From NCBI RefSeq assembly GCF_000478275.1, contig NZ_ASJB01000051.1, forward strand, positions 144,294 to 208,293: 64,000 nt of DNA, read 5' to 3'. This document shows, piece by piece, positions 11,209 through 20,178 of the stretch; positions within the stretch are counted from its first letter, which is position 1, and the number at the start of each line of letters is the position of its first letter. Origin of the DNA: Amycolatopsis orientalis DSM 40040 = KCTC 9412. Its GTDB lineage: Bacteria > Actinomycetota > Actinomycetes > Mycobacteriales > Pseudonocardiaceae. Made by a program: the position numbers and the translations under genes. The notes beneath the pieces are model-generated. The model was not told the DNA's origin. It made no database searches and was given only the letters and a program-made list of their open reading frames with translations.

Positions 11209-12531
11209 GTGGAGAATCCGACTTTCCCGTCCGAATTCCTGTGGGGTGTCTCGACCTCCGCCTTTCAGATCGAAGGGGCGACCGGAGAAGGTGGCCGGGG
11301 ACTGTCCATTTGGGACACCTTCACCGAAACGGAAGGAAAGATCGCGCGGGCTGAGCACGCAAAGGTAGCGGCCGATCACTACCACCGCTACTCCGAGGAC
11401 ATCGCGCTGATGGCCGAACTCGGTGTCGGCGCCTACCGGATGTCCTTCGCCTGGCCGAGGATCCAGCCCGACGGCGACGGAAAGCCCAACGCGGAAGGCC
11501 TCGCCTTCTACGACGAACTCATCGACGAGGTCTGCGCCGCCGGTATCCGCCCGGCGGGGACGCTCTTCCACTGGGACCTCCCGCAGGCGCTCGAGGACAA
11601 GGGTGGCTGGCTCGCCCGTGACACCGCAGAGCGGTTCGGCGAATACGCCGCCATCGTGGGCGAGCGATTCTCCGATCGGGTGAAAATGTGGATCCCGCTC
11701 AACGAGCCGATGGTCATGTCGATCTTCGGATACGCGATCGGCGAGTACGCCCCCGGCAAGACCCTCTTGCTCGACGCCTTGCCCACCGCGCACTATCAGA
11801 ATCTCGCGCACGGTCTCGCCGTCCAAGCGCTGCGCGCGGCGGGTGCCGGCAGCGTCGGCACGGCCAACAACCATTCGCCGATCTGGCCCGCCTCCGATTC
11901 ACCGGAGGACAAGGCCGCCGGCGAATGGATCGACGCCCTCATCAACCGGACGTACGCCGATCCTGTGCTGCTGGGCCGTTATCCCGAACAGGTCGTGCCG
12001 CATCTCCCCGCCGGCTTCGCGGAGGATCTGGCCACCATCGCGCAGCCGCTCGACTTCTACGGCGTGAACTACTACGAGCCGCAGGGCGTCGCCGCGCCCG
12101 GTGAAGGCAATCCGCTGCCCTTCGAACTTCGCGCGATCGAGGGATATCCCCTGACCACCAACGATTCCCCGATCGTCCCGCATGGGTTGCGCGAACTGCT
12201 CGTCGGCTTCCAGGAGCGCTACCGCGAGCACCTCCCGCCGGTCTACATCACCGAAAACGGCTGCAGTTTCGACGACGTCGTCGCCGAAGACGGGCACGTG
12301 CACGATCAGGAGCGCATCGACTTCCTCGACAGCCACCTCGTCGCGGTCCGGGAGGCGATGGACGCCGGCGTCGACGTCCGCGGGTACTTCGTGTGGTCGC
12401 TGATGGACAACTTCGAATGGTCGAAGGGTTACCAGCCGCGGTTCGGCCTGGTGCACATCGACTACGAGACGCAGAAGCGGACGCCGAAGGATTCCTTCGA
12501 CTGGTACCGGAAACTGATCAGCCATGAGTGA
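11209..12531 (+). CDS. Family 1 glycoside hydrolase (beta-glucosidase)
   Basis: This is a GH1 (beta/alpha)8 enzyme of 440 residues, the usual family length. FPSEFLWGVSTSAFQIEGA is the family N-terminus, NEP in PLNEPMV carries the acid/base Glu, and the nucleophile Glu is in YITENGCSF; the C-terminal FEWSKGYQPRFGLVHIDY is also typical. It has no signal peptide, so it acts in the cytoplasm on imported beta-glucosides such as cellobiose. GTG 11209 is preferred because AGGAAAGG ends ten bases upstream; GTG 11200 and ATG 11170 are in frame but poorly placed. It overlaps the sugar transporter by eight bases and is divergent from a TetR regulator. Confidence 0.93.
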   Translation: MENPTFPSEFLWGVSTSAFQIEGATGEGGRGLSIWDTFTETEGKIARAEHAKVAADHYHRYSEDIALMAELGVGAYRMSFAWPRIQPDGDGKPNAEGLAFYDELIDEVCAAGIRPAGTLFHWDLPQALEDKGGWLARDTAERFGEYAAIVGERFSDRVKMWIPLNEPMVMSIFGYAIGEYAPGKTLLLDALPTAHYQNLAHGLAVQALRAAGAGSVGTANNHSPIWPASDSPEDKAAGEWIDALINRTYADPVLLGRYPEQVVPHLPAGFAEDLATIAQPLDFYGVNYYEPQGVAAPGEGNPLPFELRAIEGYPLTTNDSPIVPHGLRELLVGFQERYREHLPPVYITENGCSFDDVVAEDGHVHDQERIDFLDSHLVAVREAMDAGVDVRGYFVWSLMDNFEWSKGYQPRFGLVHIDYETQKRTPKDSFDWYRKLISHE

Positions 12532-13780
12532 GGTCACGGAGCTGCCCGAGGCACTCGCCGAACCGGTCGCCAGGGTCCGCGCGGGGTGGATGAGCCTGCT
12601 GTTCTTCGCGAACATCGCGCTGTGGCTGGGGATCTACGCGCCCATCCAGGTCCTGCTGCCGAAGCAGGCCGAAATTCTGGACGCGGCCAACAAAGAGGCC
12701 GTGTTCAGCCTGGTCACCGGAATCGGCGCGGTCATCGCGCTGATCGCCAACCCCGCCGTCGGCCTGCTCTCGGACCGGACCTGTTCCGCCCGCGGCCGCC
12801 GTCATCCGTGGACGGCGGCCGGTGCGGCGGTCGCCGCTGCCGGGCTCCTCGTCCTCGCGTTCGCACCGAACATCGCGGTCATGGTGCTCGGCTGGTGCCT
12901 CGTCCAAGCGGGGCTCAACGGGATGCTCGCGATGCTGGTTTCGGCCATCGCCGACCGGGTCCCCGTGCCGCAGCGCGCGCAGGTCGGCGGGCTGGTCGGC
13001 ATCGCCCAGATGCTCGGGACCGTACTCGGCGCGGTGGTCGTCGTGGTGATGCTCGAAGTCGCCGGACTACCCCTGGGCTATGCGGTCTGCGCGGCCATCG
13101 TGCTCGCGGGGGCGGCGGCCTTCATCCTCCGCACGCCGGACGCGCGGCTGCCGGCCGAGTTCCGGCCGTCCGTCCGCACCCGGGACGTGCTGGCGAACCT
13201 GTGGATCTCCCCGCGCAGGCATCCCGACTTCGCCTGGGCGTGGGGCTGCCACTTCATGATCAACCTCGGCAACGCCTTCGGAACGCTGTACCTGTTGTTC
13301 TTCCTCAAGGACGCGGTGCACTACGAAGACCCCGACACCGGCCTGCTGATCATGATGGGGCTCTACGGGGCCGCGCTGATCGTCGGCGCGCTCATCGCCG
13401 GGCATTTCTCCGACAAGTCCGGACGGCGTAAGCCGTACGTCCTGGCGGCGTCGGTCGTGATGGCGGTCGCCGCGCTGGTACTGGTCGTCTGGCAGAACTG
13501 GACGGCCGCGCTCGCGGCGTCACCGTTGCTGGGCGTCGGTTTCGGCGCGTACATGGCCGTCGCGCTGGCGATGCTCACCCAGGTGCTGCCCGCCGCGCAG
13601 GACCGGGCGAAGGACCTCGGGGTCATCAACATCGCGAACTCGCTGCCGCAGGTGGTGGCGCCGATGCTGACCGCGCCGATTCTCGCCTACCTGGGCGGCT
13701 ATCCGAGCCTCTTCGCGGCTTCGGCGCTGTCCACCGTCCTCGCCGCGGTGCTGGTCACGCGGGTGAAAGCGGTCAGCTGA
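12524..13780 (+). CDS. MFS sugar transporter coupled to the beta-glucosidase
   Basis: This 418-residue protein has about 12 hydrophobic segments. The cytoplasmic loop after TM2 reads LLSDRTCSARGRRHPW, the pattern seen in MFS sugar/cation symporters of the GPH/SLC45 type. The ATG lies inside the end of the beta-glucosidase gene (eight-base overlap), which implies translational coupling. Context suggests it imports the glucoside that the upstream enzyme hydrolyses. It is likely controlled by the divergent TetR protein at 10437-11081. The transporter class is secure; the substrate is inference. Confidence 0.88.
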   Translation: MSEVTELPEALAEPVARVRAGWMSLLFFANIALWLGIYAPIQVLLPKQAEILDAANKEAVFSLVTGIGAVIALIANPAVGLLSDRTCSARGRRHPWTAAGAAVAAAGLLVLAFAPNIAVMVLGWCLVQAGLNGMLAMLVSAIADRVPVPQRAQVGGLVGIAQMLGTVLGAVVVVVMLEVAGLPLGYAVCAAIVLAGAAAFILRTPDARLPAEFRPSVRTRDVLANLWISPRRHPDFAWAWGCHFMINLGNAFGTLYLLFFLKDAVHYEDPDTGLLIMMGLYGAALIVGALIAGHFSDKSGRRKPYVLAASVVMAVAALVLVVWQNWTAALAASPLLGVGFGAYMAVALAMLTQVLPAAQDRAKDLGVINIANSLPQVVAPMLTAPILAYLGGYPSLFAASALSTVLAAVLVTRVKAVS

Positions 13781-14133
13781 GCCGCGGTTCGAAGTTCTTC
13801 GTCCCGCTGAGAAGCCATCAGCGGAGTGGAGACCGCGGACCGGTGCCGGTCGGGGGAGGGGAGTGCAACGGCACCGGCCCGCGGGGTTCGGGGGATGGCA
13901 GCGGGCTCCTGACCAGGAATCGCGCTGCGTTTGTGATCATCAACTTAGCGACCGATTACTGCGTTCGCTAGGTGTTCTGCCGATAATTTTCGATTAATCG
14001 CGGTGGGGACCGGAGTGATTACCGAGAGCGTCTCGTCGCGTTCGGGGGTACGCGCGAACCGCTGCCGGCGAGGGCGAGATCGTGGCGTGGTTGCCGAGGG
14101 GGCGCTCGGACCGCCGTTCACTCGCCCGGCTTT
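13781..14133. other. Convergent intergenic gap of 353 bp
   Basis: I see no gene here. A possible terminator stem (CCGGTGCCG at 13841-13849 with CGGCACCGG at 13869-13877) lies just after the transporter. An AT-richer patch around 13930-14000 contains the inverted pair TAGCGA/TCGCTA and the palindrome CGATTAATCG, which may be protein-binding sites or remnants. Confidence 0.4.
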
Positions 14134-14559
14134 CTAAGCGTGGACGCCGCCGATGGCCGGCCTGCGCGGGGTGACCAGCGCGTGCCTGCCGGTGGTTTCG
14201 CTCGCGCTGGCGGCGCGGGTCTGCCCGGGGAGACGCCGTCGGCTCTCCCGCCGGTGGTCCTGGGTGGCCGCCGTCTGCTGGGGGGCGAGGCCACCGGCGA
14301 CCAGGTGCTCGTGCGCGACCTGCCACACCGAGCAGGGGGCCTTGCACTTGTGCCAGCGGGTCGAGCAGGTGGGGCAGTCCCCGCGCTCGTCGGGCTCGTG
14401 CGCCTGGAGCATGGCGCGCCAGCCTTCGGTAAGCCGGGGGAGCTCCGAGCGGGCGACCGACACGAGCGACTGCGCGTCGGCCCGGGTCGCGAGATCGGAG
14501 AGCATGTCGAGGCGTTCCCAAACCGCGTTGCGGAGGACTTGCCCTAGGACCTGATCCAC
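14134..14559 (-). CDS. Small hypothetical protein with a Cys cluster
   Basis: This 141-residue protein has a helical N-terminus and a cysteine cluster CPTCSTRWHKCKAPC around residues 62-76 that could bind zinc, followed by a basic low-complexity tail. Start is GTG 14559. It is the second gene of a two-gene unit, 13 bp after the stop of the gene at 14573-15001, and the pair is divergent from the XRE-TPR regulator at 15266. No function is known to me. The Cys cluster is visible; metal binding is inference. Confidence 0.7.
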   Translation of the reverse strand: MDQVLGQVLRNAVWERLDMLSDLATRADAQSLVSVARSELPRLTEGWRAMLQAHEPDERGDCPTCSTRWHKCKAPCSVWQVAHEHLVAGGLAPQQTAATQDHRRESRRRLPGQTRAASASETTGRHALVTPRRPAIGGVHA

Positions 14560-14572
14560 GGAGAACTCACCG

Positions 14573-15001
14573 TTACCTTTCCGCCATCTTGGCGGCTTCG
14601 TTGAGCGCGGCCCTGAGCTGTCCGAGCTGGCCGGACGTCAGGCGCGCGGTCTCTCCTGGCGGCGAGACGAGAACCACCTGGTTGTCTTCGACGAACACGG
14701 TGACGGCGCGCTCGCGGCTGATGAGATCGCCGCACTGCACGCGCCAGACCAGTTGTCCGCCTTCATAACGGCGCACACTCGCGGTACGGGGGTCGACCGG
14801 GGCGGACGGGGAGACCGGACGGTTGGCACCGGGGGCGACGGCGACCGCCTGCTGACCGGCGGGGCCGGCCGCACGCAGGTGGCGCGTGGCCATACCGGGC
14901 CGTCCCGCGGTGATGGAGCCTGTTGCGATCGAGTCCACGAACTCCACTGGCTCTTCTCCGCTCTCTCGTTCCACGTCGTCTTCGTAACCGCGTATCCGCA
15001 C
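14573..15001 (-). CDS. Small hypothetical protein
   Basis: This 142-residue soluble protein has a disordered Ala/Pro/Gly-rich first half. The second half is more ordered (GQLVWRVQCGDLISRERAVTVFVEDNQVVLVSPPGE) and looks like a small beta-rich domain ending in a helix rich in Ala/Arg. Start is GTG 15001 by frame; an internal GTG at residue 10 is possible. It is first in a two-gene unit divergent from the XRE-TPR/APH pair. The nested inverted repeats between them (15086-15147) could coordinate both directions. Function unknown. Confidence 0.65.
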   Translation of the reverse strand: MRIRGYEDDVERESGEEPVEFVDSIATGSITAGRPGMATRHLRAAGPAGQQAVAVAPGANRPVSPSAPVDPRTASVRRYEGGQLVWRVQCGDLISRERAVTVFVEDNQVVLVSPPGETARLTSGQLGQLRAALNEAAKMAER

Positions 15002-15085
15002 CTGTAGGGGGTTCGGAGACTTGGTAGCTCTCTGTGATCGCTGCCGGTGGCCGGTCGGTCACGGAGATCTGACAACTACAGTGAT

Positions 15086-15147
15086 GTGAAACCGAGTTCG
15101 ATAGAAGGTCGAACCGCCGTCATAGCGGTGACCGGACGAGGTTTCAC
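15086..15147. promoter_or_regulatory. Nested inverted repeats between divergent units
   Basis: GTGAAACC (15086-15093) pairs with GGTTTCAC (15140-15147). Inside it is GTTCGA (15096-15101) facing TCGAAC (15109-15114). They lie in the 264-bp region between the hypothetical pair and the XRE-TPR regulator and are plausible binding sites for the latter. Confidence 0.4.
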
Positions 15148-15265
15148 GGTAAGCGGTCAAACGACTTCTGCCGGGCCGATCACGGCGGGCATTCCGGTGT
15201 TTCGCGCGGTTGAATAGGTGTGCCTACGCTGTTTCTCGACCCCAACGGAACTGTGAGGGGGCGCA

Positions 15266-16675
15266 ATGGACGCCAGTATCGGTGGCGGCGCTGTCGCCGG
15301 CTCGGACGCGAGTGCCAAGGGCCGCCAGAGTCACCCCGTGCCACCGGATGCCTGGGAGCAGCCGGAGATGCGAGCCGCACTGGCCACACGGGAGATCTCT
15401 TCCGTGTACCGGCTGTTGCGCAAGCACGGTGTTTCGCAGCGCCAGATCGCCGCGATGACCGGCCAGTCGCAGTCCGAGGTGTCCGAGATCCTCAAAGGTC
15501 GCCAGGTGATGGCGTACGACGTGCTCACCCGCATCGCTGACGGCCTTGGTGTCCCCAGGGGATACATGGGTCTCGCCTATGACGAGGCGACAGCGATAAA
15601 GGTCGTCGGCGCTGCCGACGGCCAGCAGGCGGAGGAGGACGAGTCCGTGAAGCGACGGAGGTTCCTCGCGCACGCCGCCCAGGTCACGATGGGTGCGGCG
15701 GTGTTCGGTCCGGAATCGGGTACGTGGTCGGCGGGGCCGGCGAAGACGCCCGCTCCCGGGCGGATCGGCATGACCGACGTCCGCCAGGTGGAAGCCGCGA
15801 CCAGAGCGCTCCGGTCCCTCGACTACCAGTACGGCGGCGGTTTCTGCCGCGACGCCGTGGTCGCCCAGCTGTCCTGGGGACAGCAGATGCTCGAGTCCAG
15901 CGGCACCGAAATGGTCAAGAACCGCCTGTACGTCGCGCTGGCCGACCTGCACAGCCTCGCCGGTTGGACCTCCTTCGACACCGGTCTCATGGACTCCGCC
16001 CGTGGTCACTTCGCGAACGCGCTGGACCTGGCGAAACAGGGCGACAACCACCCGCTGGTGGCCAACGTGCTGTACCGGATGGGCCGCGTCTACCTGCACC
16101 AGGACGCGCCGAACGACGCGCTGAAACTGTTCCAGCTCGGCCAGATCGCCGCCCAGGAATCGGGCTCCGAGCTGGCGGTCGCCGTGCTCTGCGCCAACGA
16201 GGCGTGGGCCTACGCGATGATGGGCAACGAGGAGCAGGCCGTGAAGCTGCTCGGCCGGAGCAAGGACGAGTTCGCCCGCGCCAACCTGGCCGAGGCCGAG
16301 TCCTGGGTCAAGTTCTTCACCGAGACCGACGTCTACGCCATGATCGGCACCGTGCACACGGTGCTCGCCGCGAAGAACGCCGAGCACACCAAGTACGCGA
16401 TCCCGGCGCTGACGAAGGCCGTCGAGTCCTACGACGACGACATGGCCCGCAGCAAGACCTTCATGCTCAGCGCACTGGCCACGAATCACCTGCTCGAAGG
16501 CGATCTCGATCATGGCTCCAAGGTGGGCTCGAAAGCCGTCGACTGCGCCGAGGGCATCAAGTCGGAGCGCGTGAAGGACCGCATGCGGCCGCTGCAGGTC
16601 GAGGCGGAGCGCCGCCGGAACAACGCCGACGCCCGTGACCTCGCCGATCGCCTCAACTCCTTCTACGCCGCCTGA
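15266..16675 (+). CDS. XRE-family HTH regulator with C-terminal TPR domain
   Basis: This is a 469-residue protein. An HTH (VSQRQIAAMTGQSQSEVSEILKG, about residues 56-78) is followed by a linker with a KRRRFLAHAAQV segment and then about 300 residues of helical repeats typical of TPR-containing actinobacterial regulators. Such proteins bind DNA at the N-terminus and peptides or proteins through the repeats. ATG 15266 follows GTGAGGGGG. It overlaps the APH-type kinase gene by 41 bases, so the two are one unit. A similar pairing of XRE-TPR and APH-like genes occurs in the integrated element at 43-46 kb. Confidence 0.87.
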   Translation: MDASIGGGAVAGSDASAKGRQSHPVPPDAWEQPEMRAALATREISSVYRLLRKHGVSQRQIAAMTGQSQSEVSEILKGRQVMAYDVLTRIADGLGVPRGYMGLAYDEATAIKVVGAADGQQAEEDESVKRRRFLAHAAQVTMGAAVFGPESGTWSAGPAKTPAPGRIGMTDVRQVEAATRALRSLDYQYGGGFCRDAVVAQLSWGQQMLESSGTEMVKNRLYVALADLHSLAGWTSFDTGLMDSARGHFANALDLAKQGDNHPLVANVLYRMGRVYLHQDAPNDALKLFQLGQIAAQESGSELAVAVLCANEAWAYAMMGNEEQAVKLLGRSKDEFARANLAEAESWVKFFTETDVYAMIGTVHTVLAAKNAEHTKYAIPALTKAVESYDDDMARSKTFMLSALATNHLLEGDLDHGSKVGSKAVDCAEGIKSERVKDRMRPLQVEAERRRNNADARDLADRLNSFYAA

Positions 16676-17573
16676 GCGGACCGGATTGGACGGCCGGTTC
16701 ACGCCCGGCAAACTGCACGACGCCCTGCGGCGGACGTGCGAACTGCTGGGCGTGGACGCCGAAGGCGCCCGGCTGCTGAGGTTCACCAACAACGCCGTCT
16801 ACGCACTGGCGAGCGCGCCGTTCGTCGTCCGGATCGTCGGCTCCACCCAGCTACGGCATCGCGTCGGCACCGTCGTGCGGGTCGCGCGCCATCTCGAAGT
16901 GCACGGAGTGCCGGCCATCCGGTTGCTTCCCGGTATCGAACAGCCCGTCCCGGTCGGCGAACATCTCGTGACGGTGTGGTGGAAAGTGCCCTCCACCGGC
17001 CGGAAGGCCAAATCCGCGGACCTCGCCGCGCTGCTTCGCCAGGTCCACGCGCTCGAGCCGCCCGAGGGCCTCGCCGAATGGGCACCGTTCGCCGCGGTCC
17101 GGGCCAGGGTTTCGGACGCGGAGGAGCTGGCCGACGGCGACCGGCGGTTCCTGCTCGACCGCTGTGCCGAGGTCGAGGCCGCGCTCGCGACACTCGACTT
17201 CCCCCTGCCCCGGGGCCTGATCCACGGTGACGCGCACCCCGGGAATGTGATCGCGGGACCGGACGGACCGGTGCTGTGCGATTTCGATTCGTCCGGTGTC
17301 GGGCCGCCGGAATGGGACCTCACCCCGCTCGCCGTCGGCCTCGAACGGTTCGGTGATCCCCCGGCTCGCTATCGCGTGTTCGCCGAGCGGTACGGATTCG
17401 ACGTGACCACCTGGTCGGGCTTCTCGGTACTGCGTGCCATCCGTGAACTGAAGCTCACGACGAGTGTCCTCCCGATTCTCCGGAGTCATCCCAGCGTGCG
17501 GGATGAGCTGCGAAAACGATTGGACGATCTCCGGTATGGGCGCACCGGCGCCCGATGGAACCGGTATCGGTGA
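16635..17573 (+). CDS. Aminoglycoside phosphotransferase (APH)-fold kinase
   Basis: This is a 312-residue APH/choline-kinase-fold protein. It shows the Brenner motif HGDAHPGN at 197-204 (catalytic Asp and Asn present) and CDFDSSG, whose Asp (about 216) is the metal ligand. The GTG start lies within the last 41 bases of the XRE-TPR gene; a shorter start near 16686 is possible but has no better signal. The substrate may be a small hydroxylated metabolite rather than an antibiotic, since nothing nearby indicates resistance. Translational overlap with the regulator argues for a shared pathway. Confidence 0.85.
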   Translation: MTSPIASTPSTPPERTGLDGRFTPGKLHDALRRTCELLGVDAEGARLLRFTNNAVYALASAPFVVRIVGSTQLRHRVGTVVRVARHLEVHGVPAIRLLPGIEQPVPVGEHLVTVWWKVPSTGRKAKSADLAALLRQVHALEPPEGLAEWAPFAAVRARVSDAEELADGDRRFLLDRCAEVEAALATLDFPLPRGLIHGDAHPGNVIAGPDGPVLCDFDSSGVGPPEWDLTPLAVGLERFGDPPARYRVFAERYGFDVTTWSGFSVLRAIRELKLTTSVLPILRSHPSVRDELRKRLDDLRYGRTGARWNRYR

Positions 17574-17766
17574 GTCGTCCGCGAACGGTAACTTGCACGT
17601 GCATTCGCCGACGGCAAATGACCGTTCGTCGCTTGCCCGAAATCACTGATCAATGGGTGACGAATTCGGCCGCGCTAATCACTTCCATTGGATCAATGCT
17701 CCCCCAAATGTGCAACTTGCAGCTACGCTCAGTCATTTAGCGCATGGTGGTTCACCTCGTCGTTGT

Positions 17767-17780
17767 GCACCGATCGGTGC
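17767..17780. terminator. Perfect 14-bp palindrome at the convergent 3' end
   Basis: GCACCGATCGGTGC lies seven bases beyond the stop of the minus-strand STAND gene and is the only clear structure in the 214-bp convergent gap 17574-17787. The stem has seven pairs and no spacer, so terminator activity is uncertain. Confidence 0.35.
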
Positions 17781-17787
17781 CGCCGGG

Positions 17788-19869
17788 TCACAGTTGTTCC
17801 AAACGTGTACGCAGAGCGTCGGCTTCCGGGCGGCCGAGTCCGACGAAAATCGGCAACGCCTGGTCGTAGTGGCGCCGGGCTTCCTCGGGTTCGCCTTCCG
17901 CTTCGGCGATCTCGCCGAACGCCGACAGCGCCCTGGCCACCTCGAACCTCGACCCGCTGGCCTCCATGGTGGCGCGGGCGGGTCCGAGTTCGGCCCGCGC
18001 GGCGGCGAGGTCACCGGTGGCGGTGAGAGCGCGGGCGAGTTCGATCCGGGCACGGGCCACGTTGTAGTCGTCACCGTCGAGGACGTCGCGAGCCAGGGTG
18101 AGGTCGGCGATCGCGGCTTCGGCCTGCCCGATCCGCGCGCGGGTCGCGCCGAGGTTGATCAGCGCCAGCCCGACGTCGTGCCGCCGGTCCTGCCGCTCGC
18201 TGAGCGAACGGTCCTCGGTGAACCACTCGATCGCCTCGTCGAGCCTGCCCTGCTGCAGGGCGACCAGGCCGAGCCCTTCCACGGACCGGATCTCGACGAC
18301 GTGATCCCCGCCCGCCCGCGCGGCGTCGCGTCCGGCCAGATAGTGCCGGACGGCGTCGTCGTAGCGGCCGGTGCCGCGGCAGGCGGCGCCGCCGCGGTTG
18401 TGCATCAGCGCTTCGGCGGAGGAGTTGCCCCAGGCCCGTGCGCACTGGACGCCCATCTCGCTCACCCGCAGGAAGTCCGGATAGTGCTTGCGCAGCAGGA
18501 AAAGCGGCCACATCGCGGCCGCCAGTTGCCAGCCGAGCTCCGGAAGCTGCGCGTCGAGGGCCGCCTTGACCGCGGCGATGAGGTTCTCGCGCTCCAGCTC
18601 CAGCCACGCGAGTGCCTCCTCGGAGGACTCGAACCTGACCCGCGTCGCCGGGCGGTACTCGTAGTCGTACGGGATCTCGTCCTGGTCGGGCGTGGTCAGG
18701 CTCGAGGTCGCGGAAGCCGTGTACAGGTACCACTCGAGCATGCGGCGCACGGCGATCTCGCGATCGTGCTCATTGCCCGCCGTCTTCTCCTTGGCGTGCA
18801 GCCGCGCGAGGTCGTGGAAGGTGTACCGGTCGTCGCCGCGGTCGATCAGCAGCCCGACGTCGACGAGCTGGTCCAGCAGGTCGTCGGCGACCTCGGGGCG
18901 GATGCCGATCGAAGCGGCCGCGACACCGACGCCGAAGTCGGGGCCGGGGTGCAGGCCGAGCGCCGCGTACAGCGCGGCCGCGTCGGAGGGGAGCTCGTCA
19001 TAGGACAGGTTGAAGCTGGCTTCCACCGATTGGGCCTCTTTCGTCGAGAGGGTAGCCAGTCGACGATATTCCTTCCCCAGCTCGGTGGCGATCTTCTCCA
19101 ACGACATTTTCGGCCGTCCTGCCAGCTTCGCGCTGATCGTGGTGAGGGCGATCGGCAGGCCGCCGCACAGGTCGACGATGTCGCGCGCGTGGCCTGCTTC
19201 GGCACCGATCCGCTCGGCGCCGACCGCGCGGTCCAGCAGTTCGGCGCTGTGCGCGGAGCCGAACGGGGCCAGCTCGATCAGCTTCGCGCGATGTTCGGTC
19301 TGAAGCCTGCCCAGCCGTCGCCTCGAAGTCACGATCACGAGGCTTTTCCCGCAGGCGGGCAGCAGGGGCAGCACCTGCTCGGTCGACCCCGCGTTGTCGA
19401 GCAGCACGAGCAGGGGCCGGTCGGCGGTCGTCGAGCGGTACAGGGCGGCGAGTTCCTCGACGTCCGCGGGCAGGCCCTCCGGTGGGACGCCCAAAGCGCG
19501 CAGGAACCGGCCGAGCGCTTCGCCAGGGGAGAGCGGGCCGTTGGTGCTGAAGCCGCCGAGATCCGCCCAGAGCTGCCCGTCCGGGAACCGCTCACCGAGG
19601 CGGCGGCCCCACGCGGTCGCCAGCGCCGTCTTCCCGATGCCGCCCTGGCCGCTGATCAGGTGCACCGACGGCCGGTCGACGTCGGCGTCGTCCTGGGCCA
19701 GCAGGTTCTCGAGCCGCGTGAGTTCGGCCGCGCGGTTGGTGAAATGCGCCGGTGCGGGCGGGAGCTGACGCGGACCCGAACTCACCTGCCTGGTGAGCGG
19801 GGCCGCCGAACGCTGGCGCGGTACCACTGGCGTGCTGACTTCACCGTCACCCGGCATCGGGCTGCCCAT
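17788..19869 (-). CDS. STAND-type NB-ARC ATPase with TPR repeats (AfsR-like without the DNA-binding domain)
   Basis: This is a 693-residue protein. It has a Pro-rich N-terminus, an NB-ARC module with Walker A GQGGIGKT (74-81), a Walker B-like LLVLLDNA (about 150-158) and the GLPI motif in CGGLPIAL. Winged-helix-like sequence and TPR repeats (AEALMHNRGGAACRGTGRYD onward) follow to the end. It corresponds to the NB-ARC/TPR half of AfsR-type regulators but lacks an N-terminal OmpR-like DNA-binding domain. It may act as a signalling switch through partner proteins. ATG 19869 has AAGGGGATGG upstream. It is a single gene convergent with the APH gene. Confidence 0.87.
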   Translation of the reverse strand: MGSPMPGDGEVSTPVVPRQRSAAPLTRQVSSGPRQLPPAPAHFTNRAAELTRLENLLAQDDADVDRPSVHLISGQGGIGKTALATAWGRRLGERFPDGQLWADLGGFSTNGPLSPGEALGRFLRALGVPPEGLPADVEELAALYRSTTADRPLLVLLDNAGSTEQVLPLLPACGKSLVIVTSRRRLGRLQTEHRAKLIELAPFGSAHSAELLDRAVGAERIGAEAGHARDIVDLCGGLPIALTTISAKLAGRPKMSLEKIATELGKEYRRLATLSTKEAQSVEASFNLSYDELPSDAAALYAALGLHPGPDFGVGVAAASIGIRPEVADDLLDQLVDVGLLIDRGDDRYTFHDLARLHAKEKTAGNEHDREIAVRRMLEWYLYTASATSSLTTPDQDEIPYDYEYRPATRVRFESSEEALAWLELERENLIAAVKAALDAQLPELGWQLAAAMWPLFLLRKHYPDFLRVSEMGVQCARAWGNSSAEALMHNRGGAACRGTGRYDDAVRHYLAGRDAARAGGDHVVEIRSVEGLGLVALQQGRLDEAIEWFTEDRSLSERQDRRHDVGLALINLGATRARIGQAEAAIADLTLARDVLDGDDYNVARARIELARALTATGDLAAARAELGPARATMEASGSRFEVARALSAFGEIAEAEGEPEEARRHYDQALPIFVGLGRPEADALRTRLEQL

Positions 19870-20178
19870 CTACCATCCCCTTTTCGGGTTAACCCCAGCG
19901 ATCGCGTAGAGCATCCCGGCGGAGGTCCGAAGAGGACAGCGAAACCGGCCAAATGCGGCCGGATGGAGCAAGGGCTGTAACAGCTATGTCGTCGGGACGA
20001 AGTGCAGATGCGCGCATTCATGAGCTACGCTCGACACGTCGGATCGGCTTGCCGGTGCGACAGCAAGGGGCTGGTACCCACTCGTTGAGAGCGTGCCGTC
20101 GTGGACGTCGCGCGAGTCGCAAGGCCAGGTGACCTGGGGCATGACCGGGAGCCTGGCCTTACGCATTCCCAGGGCCGG
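19870..20178. other. Intergenic gap of 309 bp
   Basis: It contains the 5' region of the STAND gene on the minus strand and the 3' flank of the frameshifted DUF3800-like gene. I see no credible gene or structured element. Confidence 0.4.

Noticed and set aside
15224..16792. 522-residue minus-strand frame over the XRE-TPR gene
   Set aside because: It is a compositional mirror of the plus-strand gene with no recognisable motif.
17653..19980. 775-residue open frame on the plus strand
   Set aside because: It is antisense to the STAND ATPase, whose Walker and TPR motifs are clear; the plus-strand sequence has no domain pattern.
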